DNA of 64,000 nucleotides from contig CM046307.1 of NCBI GenBank assembly GCA_025267735.1, positions 3,457,258-3,521,257 of the forward strand, written 5' to 3'. Position 1 is the first letter of the stretch; each line of letters opens with the position of its first letter. This DNA comes from Mactra quadrangularis. Taxonomy: Eukaryota; Mollusca; Bivalvia; Venerida; Mactridae. The notes beneath the pieces were generated by a model. It was not told where the DNA came from, made no database searches, and saw only the letters and a program-made list of their open reading frames with translations. This document shows, in pieces, positions 1-8,937 of the stretch. The position numbers and the translations under genes were made by a program.

Positions 1-279
1 CCTTCTATGGAATTAAACCATCGATCTTCCTGGGTTCATAGTCATAAACAATACCAACGTCATTAACCGTGCAAGTAAGAGTTATTATCATCCAAATGAA
101 ATTATATATAGCATAGAACAGAACAGAACTTCTCTCCATAAACGTGTACATAGAACATTGTTAAGATATCATACATAATATGCAATGAATATAAACTACA
201 AAGTCAATGTTTCGGGAATGGATCAGTATTTTTGGTAATTAACATAATTAATTAATTATATGCACACATATTATTTTGA
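1..279. other. Intronic or intergenic AT-rich sequence
   Basis: I see no gene, exon border or recognisable repeat here. It lies downstream of exon 492-616 of the minus-strand gene, so it is probably intron. Confidence 0.4.
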
Positions 280-351
280 AGGGTTGCCAGAAGGACTGTA
301 GTTCCTTGCCCTTTTACGCAATGCACTTACTACAGTCTTGCTGGCAACCCT
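280..351. repeat. Short inverted repeat (hairpin)
   Basis: Two 23-nt arms (280-302 and 329-351) begin and end with AGGGTTGCCAG / CTGGCAACCCT and pair at 21 of 23 positions around a loop of about 26 nt. No target duplication is visible. It could be a tiny foldback element; the size also fits a microRNA-type hairpin, but nothing else supports that. Confidence 0.6.
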
Positions 352-491
352 CGATGTATAATATAGTTAGAAAATAATCGGACATATATCACTGTTTCAG
401 TTAGAATCATAGGGGTCGGACACATAAAACCTTCTGAGCCACAAAATGGACATAGAGTATGGTTAGAATATAGCGTGATGTTTATACTTAC

Positions 492-616
492 AAAGTCGCC
501 ATTTTTGTTGTTGTAGTTAATGGTTTTGTACTTTCATGATGTTTCTTCATTTGTGTTTTTAATGTATTCAATACACGATTTAATGATTCAATTAAACATC
601 TTATATCATCAAGTTT
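492..616 (-). CDS. Exon of PI3K regulatory subunit-like gene (inter-SH2 coiled coil)
   Basis: Minus-strand exon of 125 bp. It has a TTTCTACAG-type acceptor just above 616 and a canonical GTAAGT donor at 486-491. It reads KLDDIRCLIESLNRVL and continues with a Lys/His-rich helix and a Thr-rich stretch, with no stop. It starts in phase 0, which fits the phase-0 end of exon 12905-13054, and ends in phase 2. Joined in register, the two exons give an uninterrupted amphipathic helix like the first helix of the p85 inter-SH2 domain, which binds the p110 catalytic subunit. From memory, p85 genes have an intron at about this place (after YTRTSQ). The rest of the domain should lie beyond the left edge of the window. 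The intron to the previous exon is about 12.3 kb and holds a LINE. Exon call strong, family assignment moderate. Confidence 0.62.
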
Positions 617-645
617 CTGTAGAAATATATAGAGGATGTTAGTGT

Positions 646-776
646 ATTTCGGTGTAAGATCGATTTTTATTTCACGAGTGAGCTAAGGATGCAATATTTT
701 CACGAGTGGCGTAGCCACGGGTGAAAATATAATATCATTAGCTCACGAGTGAAAAAAGTAGATCTTACACCGAAAT
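646..776. mobile_element. Palindromic foldback element
   Basis: A nearly perfect 131-bp palindrome. It opens ATTTCGGTGTAAGATC and closes GATCTTACACCGAAAT, with internal arms containing TTCACGAGTGAGCTAA and its complement and a centre of GTGGCGTAGCCAC. This is the form of a miniature inverted-repeat element. I see no clear target duplication beyond the shared terminal A/T. Confidence 0.7.
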
Positions 777-1136
777 AAACAAATGTTCTGTTTATTATAT
801 GCTTCAAACTGGTTTTTTTAAGTTAAAGTAATATACATGTATGTCATTAGAACGGTACATCCAAAAAGTGAAAAAATAACAAATTTATTTTCATTGTTTC
901 AAAACAGTGGAATATCGATTTTTATTTCACCAATAAATCCCGGTCTTCCATTGGAAAGCATAATTATAATGAAATAATAGAATTGACATAAAATTATCTT
1001 TACAATGTAATATAACTTCCAGTATCATAATTATGGAACCAATGGTATTAACCCTTTTACGGTCAATCCCGTGCTTTTTCTTTTTCCTCTTCAAAACTGA
1101 CACTACAAGACTTGAGAAAAGTGACTAAATCTGATT
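777..1136. other. AT-rich sequence, no feature seen
   Basis: No exon borders, ORF or repeat structure recognised. Confidence 0.35.
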
Positions 1137-1140
1137 TTAA

Positions 1141-1487
1141 AGGTACTAGTTCACAGATTTAGTTGAGATTTTTCTATATTTTCAAAATACCAGTCAGTGT
1201 CTGGAATTGTGTAAAAATAATTCTTAATACTTTAAGACAAACTGACCTATAGATTGCAAGAAATATACAATAAAGGTCACAAAAATGCACTACAATTTTC
1301 TATACCGTGACATATGGAGTAGATTTGTACTACTTGAAACACAATCATTTGTAGTAATGTTGTATGTCAATTTGCACTAAAATTGTCATTATTAAAACAC
1401 TAATATCCGGCTTTATAAATGTTTACGTACAATTTAAATAGTTTCAGAACAGTTGATATTTAAGTTGAAATCTGTGAATGAGTACCT
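1141..1487. mobile_element. TTAA-flanked MITE, family 1, copy 1
   Basis: A 347-bp element flanked by TTAA at 1137-1140 and 1488-1491. The terminal inverted repeats start AGGTACTAGTTCACAGATTT and end in a diverged complement (AAATCTGTGAATGAGTACCT). A second copy lies at 36693-37031, with TTAA on both sides again. TTAA targets are typical of the piggyBac and Kolobok superfamilies; the resulting TTAAAGG start recalls Kolobok-derived T2 MITEs. It encodes nothing. Confidence 0.8.
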
Positions 1488-1541
1488 TTAATGTGACTGC
1501 AATGCAAATATATGCAGAGATGACCGTAGGTGACCGGCACT

Positions 1542-1600
1542 GTTCTGAGACAAAAACATTATGATTATAGAAATATAAATATTTTTTTTTGTCTCAGAAC
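1542..1600. repeat. 15-bp inverted repeat
   Basis: GTTCTGAGACAAAAA at 1542-1556 pairs with TTTTTGTCTCAGAAC at 1586-1600 around a 29-nt AT-rich loop. The inner part is A/T homopolymer. Possibly the core of a small foldback repeat. Confidence 0.45.
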
Positions 1601-2904
1601 CTTGCAGGCCGCTTATGTAATATAACTATGAGAGAGTGTTGTGAATCTATTAAGCATATGAATTCAGTAATAAGTACAAGTATAACATTTCAGACAGTTT
1701 TACATGTATCTTACGACGAGATTATGTGGTACTTCATACCCAATGCAATCTGATTAAACTAGATTTATATTTTTCCGCTCGCCTACTCGCTAAATTGATT
1801 TTTAGTAAATTGTATACTTGTATAGAAGCCAATTTATCACCTGCGTTCATAAAACATTACTAAATCAAAATTATGTTGTCCTTATAGGCTTATATACACT
1901 TCATCCAACAGCGCATTTTAAAATTTAGTTTAAAGCCCCATTATCAAAAGTAACACTGTTTATTTTTGACAACGAAGAAAATAGACAATTTTTCCATTTC
2001 AAATTTCTCTAATGAATAAGATTTTCAAAAATAAATGCAAATATTGCTCATGCAAATATGTTTATGTTATATTTTGCATTTCAACGTGATAGTAGATCGA
2101 AACAGAAAGCATAATTTTGTTGTCAATACTTGAAACAATAGTAATGATCACAGTATGTTTAAGATGACATCTTATCATAGATAAAAACTTACTCCAATTT
2201 ATAAAATAAAGCTCATAACTATAGGGGATTAGGTATATTGAACATTAGCGTATAAATAAATACCTTATAAAAATATCCACTTTTTTAAGAACTAAAATTG
2301 AGCCTAAATCGGAAAGCAGAATGGTTTGAATAGTTTATTGTATCTCTAATGAATGCTACATTTTGATAACTTCGTGGTTGTTACTGAGTTTTTTAAGCCT
2401 ACTGTAAATAAATTTGTCTTCATATAGTGGTATTAAAATGCCAACTATAGTAAAGCGTAAAATATTTACGTTACAAAGAAACTGTTATTTTTATCACATA
2501 AGATCTTTACTAGAAACAAATGGTTACATAGACCCATAAACCATTGTCTTTAACTCAAGTACAGTTATTCAGAAATATTCATTATTCAATCAGAGACTAA
2601 GTGACGTATGTCTTTGATTTAATGGATGGGATCATAGACCTATAAATTAAGATCCAATATGGCGGCCAAATTAACGACGCGTTCTGTATATAGCGCGACC
2701 GGGCTATATATTAGTATGTCTATGGATGGGATAACTTTGATGTATTTGTAGATGTTGTGATAAGTCACCTTGGTGACAGACACACTAAGAGTAGAAACTG
2801 TTCCATAAAAAATAAAAGTAACGAGGACTCAAACTGTACTAAGAGACAAGTCTATTTTTTATGATGAGCCGATTCATATTTATTACAAAGAAAAACAACT
2901 TTGG
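1601..2904. other. Intron-like sequence without recognised features
   Basis: AT-rich and without exon borders. Around 2660 a GC-richer patch contains CCAATATGGCGGCC, which resembles a YY1-type site, but no transcription unit could be tied to it. Confidence 0.3.
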
Positions 2905-3190
2905 TAGCACGCAAGTCCACTGATCGAGAGATCGTGGGTTCGATTCCCTGACAGGGCATACTTTTGTGGAGCTTGGTCATGAAATTATTTCTACGGCCAT
3001 TCTCCCTCCTACCAGTGATTCTAAATCATGTAGGAAAGCAGTCAGTCACTGACGAAAGTATGCGCCTAGTAGCTGGTTAATAGCTAAATTTAGAGATTTA
3101 GCCTTTCCAGGAACAGTGAGTAAGTGGACTGGCTGCCGTTATGTGTTGCTACGGCGTAAAACCCAACAAAACAAACAATCAAACAATTAT
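2905..3190 (+). mobile_element. tRNA-derived SINE
   Basis: The 5' part is tRNA-like, with the pol III box B GGGTTCGATTCCC around 2936-2949 and a degenerate box A before it. The body (CCTCCTACCAGTGATTCT, then GTCAGTCACTGACGAAAGTA) also occurs in the minus-strand copy at 15150-15385. It ends in an A/C-rich tail (AACCCAACAAAACAAACAAT). Such SINEs are pol III transcribed and mobilised by LINE machinery. Confidence 0.72.
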
Positions 3191-3216
3191 ATTTACAGTA
3201 ATTTCTATTGATATAA

Positions 3217-3416
3217 CGGCAAAGCCAAGATAAAGGGTACCTCTTCAGTCTCACATATGGCAATTTTCAGACCCCATCAGAGCGCAGAATCTTTCATAGT
3301 AATATAAAGACATGTCTATTAGGCACTAATTTCCAAAAGATCTTGGATGGAACATGTAAAACAAAAAAGTTAAGTACGGTTGAATAGATGTACCCTAGGG
3401 GCCTACGGACTCTACA
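3217..3416 (+). repeat. Head of the motif-punctuated array, copy 1
   Basis: This block begins ACGGCAAAGCCAAGATAAAG and ends with the motif GGGGCCTACGGACTCTACA (3398-3416; one extra C relative to other occurrences). It is almost identical to 62168-62369, so its left edge marks the border of a dispersed repeat. Copy 1 is cut immediately afterwards by the LINE and resumes at 8938. Confidence 0.75.
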
Positions 3417-4017
3417 TGGTAATTCACAGGGTCACACTAACACCTTGAGGCAGTCTGTTTAAATTTCAAACAAGAAAAAAATTGGTTTTAATAACAAAAT
3501 AGGACATGTATGGAACTTATTTCATGATGAACATATAGTGTTAGAGTGTAGTTATATTTATTGGATCTTAAATTAGGAAAATAAACAGTGGTAATTACAT
3601 TATTTGACTTCGAAATCTGAAATTTTTACGCTGTATAAATCTATGTGGTGGGGTTATATTTTCTCCGACCCCCACCCCTCTACAAGTACTGACCAAAAAA
3701 TCGTCACGCATGGCTTGACTTTTGGAATTTAATACAGCTGTATATTACATACATATCAACATTGTGATTATAACGTTATAACGATAGAGAATATACTTTA
3801 TTTGAAGATATTTATTTCACGTGATTATACTGTCCACTATGTATTAGTGTTCGCTCACATTATTCATGTATGTTTTGAGTGGAAATCTTCAAACAAGGAA
3901 CTATCAGATTATTGATATTCGCTATACCCACTATAGGAAAATATTCGTCACGCATGATAAGGCCGCATTGTAGTTATTATTTATACTGCATATTGTGAGA
4001 AGTACAGTACAGTGATA

Positions 4018-5175
4018 ATGGGTAGAAGTGGTAAAAAAAGATCCAAGGCGGAGGCTTCACCAGGTTTTCATAGTGATCAACCAGATAAATGTCAAATAAT
4101 TGAAAGTCCTGTTAGAGATAATTCAAAATCTCAACTTCCAACTACACCCAACACAGTGCCTAATCAACAACAAGTTTTAACACCTCAATATGTTGGACAA
4201 TACTATCCACCACACTTACAATTCTGTACTCCACAGGGGAATGTTTCATCTCCATTAAACAGCTCACCATCTCCCAGTACTACAAGTAATGATCAATCGA
4301 CATTACAATCTATACTGAAAAAACTGGATTCTATAGTAACTAATCAAAAATCGATGGAACATAAATTAAACAAGCTGGACCATATTGAGTCTGAAATATC
4401 AACCATAAGTACAAAAATGTCTGTAATGGAAAACAAAGTTGTTTTAATTGAGAGTAGGGTAAAACATGTGGAAGAATCTATGTCGGAGATGGAGAAAAGT
4501 CGAGCTTATGACAGCAAAACATGTGAAGAAATAAAAAATGTCCAATCGGAGCTAAAATGTGACCTTATTAATCAAAAATCTACAACATCCAGTATGCAAG
4601 ACTCCATTGAGGCTTTACGATCGGAAAATATTCAATTATCTGAGGATATTATAGACTTAAAATCAAGATCCATGAGAGACAATTTATTGTTTTATAATTT
4701 CACTGAGAAATCAACACATGTAGAAAGAAAAAATGAAAATTGCATCGAATCAGTACTTGATTTTTGTGTCAACAATTTACAAATGCATGATGCACGTGAG
4801 AAAATAAAAATCGAGCGAGCTCATCGAATTGGTAAATTCGCGCCAAATAAAACAAGACCAGTAGTGGCAAAGTTTAACTATTTTGGAGACAAAATTGATA
4901 TTAAGACAAAAGCACGTGACCTACTAAAAAATAGTGCCTTTGGGGTAAGTGACCAGTACCCTCACGAAATTATACAACGAAGAAAACAACTGATGCCTTA
5001 CTTTATACAAGCTAAAAGACAAAATAAACAAGCCGTATTAGCTTATGATAAACTTTACATTGATAATAATATGTACACTGCTGATAACCTCCCACCGGGA
5101 CCAGTTCCTGATAGTCAACATCATCAATATAATAGAAACCGTGGCAACTATAACCAACAACCATCTACAGCTTAA
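4018..5175 (+). CDS. LINE ORF1 protein (RNA-binding, coiled coil plus RRM-like)
   Basis: A 385-residue protein; I chose the ATG at 4018 because the GTG two codons upstream is unlikely to start. Residues 1-90 are basic, then Pro/Gln/Ser-rich (GKKRSK; QQQVLTPQY). Residues about 90-210 are a long predicted coiled coil with repeated M/I/L heptads. Residues about 215-330 begin SRSMRDNLLFYNF and include KIERAHRIGKF and RPVVAKFNYF, the signature of the L1 ORF1 (transposase-22) RRM-like fold with its C-terminal domain. Such proteins trimerise, coat the element RNA and act as nucleic-acid chaperones in the retrotransposition particle. The ORF ends with TAA at 5173-5175, and the ORF2 frame continues without a shift. 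No inactivating change is seen. Confidence 0.9.
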   Translation: MGRSGKKRSKAEASPGFHSDQPDKCQIIESPVRDNSKSQLPTTPNTVPNQQQVLTPQYVGQYYPPHLQFCTPQGNVSSPLNSSPSPSTTSNDQSTLQSILKKLDSIVTNQKSMEHKLNKLDHIESEISTISTKMSVMENKVVLIESRVKHVEESMSEMEKSRAYDSKTCEEIKNVQSELKCDLINQKSTTSSMQDSIEALRSENIQLSEDIIDLKSRSMRDNLLFYNFTEKSTHVERKNENCIESVLDFCVNNLQMHDAREKIKIERAHRIGKFAPNKTRPVVAKFNYFGDKIDIKTKARDLLKNSAFGVSDQYPHEIIQRRKQLMPYFIQAKRQNKQAVLAYDKLYIDNNMYTADNLPPGPVPDSQHHQYNRNRGNYNQQPSTA

Positions 5176-8100
5176 GATAGCAACACAGAGAAGCAGCTGA
5201 AATTTCTTCTATGGAATATCAATGGACTTAGTCAAAAACACTCAGACAGTGATTTCCAAAACCTTGTTAATGACTATGACATTTTATTGTTTTGTGAAAC
5301 ATGGGCTTCGGCCAATACAAACGTAAATTTAGATAATTTCGATTGTTTTTCATGTCCAAGACCTTCATATAATAAGAAGGCAAAACGCTGCAGTGGTGGT
5401 GTAATTGTTTATTATAAAGCTATATATTCTGGATACATTGAACTGATAGATCTTAATGATAAAGGGATTATCTGGTTTAAGCTAGATAAACGATATTTTA
5501 GTACTGACAGTGATTTATATTTTTGTTGTTGTTATATTCCACCTGAAGATTCAGGTTTATACAAAAATGTTAGATCACCATTTTTTGAACTTGATTTACA
5601 CGAACTGATCATTCATGATATAATAAGGTATAGTTACTTAGGAGATGTTATACTAACGGGTGATCTAAACTCGAGAATTGGGTTATTGTCAGATATAATT
5701 GAAGATATCAATTTAAACCGATATATTGATTTACCTGTTGATGATATCTCACAACAAATATCTAAACGATCATCTAATGATACCCGGACTAATGTGTTCG
5801 GACGTAAATTAATAGACTTATGTAAGCGTACTGATATGTGTATTCTTAATGGTCGTCTCGAACCTGGGTTATTTACGTGTTATAAACTTGGAAATACTAA
5901 CTTTGCTGCTAGTGTAGTTGACTACGTTATTTGTAGTCATAAACTTTTTTCGTCATTTAATTCAATGAAAATATTAGATATTACTGAATTCTCAGATCAT
6001 TGTCCAATAGAATTTTGTATGTCTTTTGAATTTACTAAACAATCCCAAACAAATGATGATATTGTAATTGAAAAAATCATATGGGAAAATCATGACCATG
6101 ATTTTTTTAATGACTTATTAAACAAAAATAGACATATTTTTGATGAGCTTATTAATAATTTAAGATCAGGGCAGACAGATATTAATGAATGTGTTAATCG
6201 GTTCTCAGACAGTGTTCATAATATATCTTTTCAAGCTCATGGTAAATCTTTTTCTAATAACAAACAGAAAGTAATTAAACAAAAGAAATCAACATGGTTT
6301 GATAATGACTGTAAAATCGCTAAATCTGAATTTCACAAATGCAGAAGACTTTATAAATTTAACCCAACTTCTCATAACCGCACTCAGTTTTTGGAATCTA
6401 GACAACGTTATTGTAAAATTAAACGTAAGGCAAAGCAAACTTACCATATGAATGAAACACAAAATTTAAAAAATGTAAGTAAATCAAATTCCCGAAAATT
6501 TTGGAAATACATAAAAAAGTATAAAAATAATGCAAAATCTAGACAAGGAAATATAAACCTTGAGGAATTTGTGGAACATTTCAATAATGTCTCGAACACA
6601 CCTCATAATAGTAACTTTGACAGTTCCTTACATGATAATGAAGACATACAACAAAACGTAGATGAACTTGACGCACCTTTTACTATAGACGAAATTAAAA
6701 AAACAATTTCAAAATTAAATAGACATAAGGCATGCGACTTAACTAATAATGTAGCTGACTTCTTCATCGACTCAAATTCTTTTATTTCCCCGTATCTTGT
6801 TGAAATTTTTAACACTATTTTTGAAACAGGTATATACCCAGATGAGTGGAGTAAGGGTTACATAGTCCCCATTCATAAACGGGGCAACATACACGATACG
6901 TCAAATTTTAGAGGGGTGACAATCATTAATACCATAGCAAAAATCTTCTCATTAACATTGCGTAACCGTATAAATAAATGGTGCGAATCTGAAAACGTAC
7001 TAAATGATAGCCAATTTGGATTCAGAGACAAACGTAGCACTACTGATTGTATTTTCATTCTACACTCAATTATTCAAAATATATTATTACAGAAGAAAAA
7101 ATTATATTGCGCATTTATTGACTACGAAAAGGCGTTTGATACAGTTATACATGAAGCACTATGGATAAAATTAATAAATATGGGACTCAGTTGTAAAATG
7201 ACCAACATAATTAAGTCAATATATCATAAAGTTAAGGCATGTGTTAAGGACGCGGTAAATTTGTCATTTTCAGATTTCTTTGATGTCACACTTGGCTTAA
7301 AGCAAGGGGAACCACTCTCACCATTACTATTTATTATGTTTATCAATGACATTCATACTGTTATTAATAGGGAACTACTCACTGATGATGATATAAATCT
7401 ACTATCTATATACATGTTATTATTTGCTGATGACATTGTTCTGTTTACCACAAACCCTGTAAGTCTACAAAATCAATTAAATAGCATATATAATTATTCA
7501 ACTAATTGGGGATTAAAAATCAATACATCGAAAACTAAGATATGTGTCTTCGAAAACAGGAAGAGTATCCACAATAATCAATGGTTTATTAATAATGAAA
7601 TCATAGATGTTGTTGATACCTTTTGTTACTTAGGTATTAAGTTTTATTATACCGGTAATATGATATATGCTGTTAAAGCATTACAAGAACAAGCACTCAA
7701 AGCGTACAATAATCTTTTATTTGTTTTTAGTAGAGTGCAGCTTGATGTTAAAACTAAACTTTCTCTTTTCGATTCTTTGGTAGCGCCGATTCTTCTATAC
7801 AGTAGCGAAGTATGGGGAATATATTCTTTCAAAGAAATAGACAAATTACATATAAAATTTTGTAAAATGATTCTTGGTGTTCGTACCAGTACTTCAAATT
7901 CTGCCGTACTAGGTGAGCTAGGGCGCTTTCCGTTATCTATAGTTTGTAAAGAAAGAGCTTTAAACTATTGGATAAAAATAAATAATAACCACAATGCATT
8001 AACATATCAAATTTACAGAGAACAATGTAACATTAATGAATTAAATAATAATAAAACTTGGGTTAACAGTCTCCAAAATACATTAAATAATTTAGGAGTT

Positions 8101-8613
8101 GGGTATCTTTTCCACAGTAATATTCTAAATAACAATCATAAAAAGTTATTGAAGCTAAGACTTCGCGATCAATATATACAAACATGGCATAATGATATAA
8201 ACACTCAAACAAAAATGACATACTACAAAATGTATAAAACAGAATATACCTTCGAAAAATATATTGACTTAATTAAAAATGAATGTATTAGAAAAGAACT
8301 TACTAGATTCAGACTTGGGTCACATAATTTAGAAATTGAAGTAGGACGTCATAATGGAATAATCAGACAACAAAGAATTTGTAAATTATGCTCACAGAAT
8401 GCCATAGAAACTGAATACCATTTTCTAATGTGTTGCCAATCATTAAAAGAAGCCAGAACTAAATATTTTAAACAAACATCTTGGCCTTCACTAAATAAAT
8501 TTTACTGTTTAATGGCGAATACAAATGAACATGCTCTGGACCAATTATCAAAATTTATTTACTTTTCCATGAAATTAAGAAAAGATAAGTTGTCATCCAT
8601 ACTTAATGTCTAA
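5176..8613 (+). CDS. LINE ORF2: endonuclease and reverse transcriptase
   Basis: About 1145 codons, open from the codon after the ORF1 stop to 8613. The N-terminus is an AP-type endonuclease: WNINGL near residue 13, FCETW near 39-43, GDLN near 162 and SDHCP near 273. The reverse transcriptase follows: a fingers region with GYIVPIHKRGN, CAFIDYEKAFD, LGLKQGEPLSPLLF, catalytic FADD near 750-753 and GLKINTSKTK. The C-terminus has a Cys/His knuckle (CKLC from about 1069, then HFLMCC). The endonuclease nicks the target and RT copies the element RNA there (target-primed reverse transcription). No in-frame AUG occurs before WNINGL; the first in-frame Met is deep inside the endonuclease. Translation must therefore use readthrough of the TAA, reinitiation, or a near-cognate codon such as CUG at 5197. 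All catalytic motifs are intact. Confidence 0.92.
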   Translation, partial: DSNTEKQLKFLLWNINGLSQKHSDSDFQNLVNDYDILLFCETWASANTNVNLDNFDCFSCPRPSYNKKAKRCSGGVIVYYKAIYSGYIELIDLNDKGIIWFKLDKRYFSTDSDLYFCCCYIPPEDSGLYKNVRSPFFELDLHELIIHDIIRYSYLGDVILTGDLNSRIGLLSDIIEDINLNRYIDLPVDDISQQISKRSSNDTRTNVFGRKLIDLCKRTDMCILNGRLEPGLFTCYKLGNTNFAASVVDYVICSHKLFSSFNSMKILDITEFSDHCPIEFCMSFEFTKQSQTNDDIVIEKIIWENHDHDFFNDLLNKNRHIFDELINNLRSGQTDINECVNRFSDSVHNISFQAHGKSFSNNKQKVIKQKKSTWFDNDCKIAKSEFHKCRRLYKFNPTSHNRTQFLESRQRYCKIKRKAKQTYHMNETQNLKNVSKSNSRKFWKYIKKYKNNAKSRQGNINLEEFVEHFNNVSNTPHNSNFDSSLHDNEDIQQNVDELDAPFTIDEIKKTISKLNRHKACDLTNNVADFFIDSNSFISPYLVEIFNTIFETGIYPDEWSKGYIVPIHKRGNIHDTSNFRGVTIINTIAKIFSLTLRNRINKWCESENVLNDSQFGFRDKRSTTDCIFILHSIIQNILLQKKKLYCAFIDYEKAFDTVIHEALWIKLINMGLSCKMTNIIKSIYHKVKACVKDAVNLSFSDFFDVTLGLKQGEPLSPLLFIMFINDIHTVINRELLTDDDINLLSIYMLLFADDIVLFTTNPVSLQNQLNSIYNYSTNWGLKINTSKTKICVFENRKSIHNNQWFINNEIIDVVDTFCYLGIKFYYTGNMIYAVKALQEQALKAYNNLLFVFSRVQLDVKTKLSLFDSLVAPILLYSSEVWGIYSFKEIDKLHIKFCKMILGVRTSTSNSAVLGELGRFPLSIVCKERALNYWIKINNNHNALTYQIYREQCNINELNNNKTWVNSLQNTLNNLGVGYLFHSNILNNNHKKLLKLRLRDQYIQTWHNDINTQTKMTYYKMYKTEYTFEKYIDLIKNECIRKELTRFRLGSHNLEIEVGRHNGIIRQQRICKLCSQNAIETEYHFLMCCQSLKEARTKYFKQTSWPSLNKFYCLMANTNEHALDQLSKFIYFSMKLRKDKLSSILNV

Positions 8614-8937
8614 TAATTTTATCGTATCTTTTATTTATTTATTTGTATTTATTTAAGTCCTATATATGTACAACATGTTGTAAAAATATGTTTATTTTCT
8701 GCTAATTTATTAAAACGTACAAACACAAACTAGCTATGAGTTCCATGTTCAAATTATTGTAACATAAACTGTTGAATGTGCTGCTTAAATATTTGTATAT
8801 TGCATTGTTTATTGAAATACCTTACCTGTGTGCTTATCACTATGTTTATATATTTTCATGTTTAAATTATATGTATGTATGTTATATAGCCATAAGTACT
8901 ATGTACTGATATGCTGTTGAAATAAACTGGTAATTCA

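Larger units (their letters stand above)
3427..8927 (+). mobile_element. Full-length non-LTR retrotransposon (LINE), two ORFs
   Basis: A 5.5-kb insertion flanked by the exact 10-bp duplication TGGTAATTCA (3417-3426 and 8928-8937). The uninterrupted site is present at 62366-62380, which fixes both ends to the base. Order: 5' UTR of about 590 bp, ORF1 (4018-5175), ORF2 (in frame after a single stop, to 8613), and a 3' UTR of about 314 bp. The element ends directly after an AATAAA (8921-8926) with no poly(A) tail. Perfect target duplication and open ORFs indicate a recent insertion. It lies antisense in the roughly 12.3-kb intron of the PI3K-subunit-like gene. ORF1 has an L1-type coiled-coil plus RRM-like form and ORF2 has an apurinic endonuclease with RT; I cannot assign the clade by eye. 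Confidence 0.93.

Noticed and set aside
2905..2960. Functional tRNA gene
   Set aside because: Only box B is well formed; the acceptor stem does not pair, and the sequence continues into a SINE body present elsewhere.
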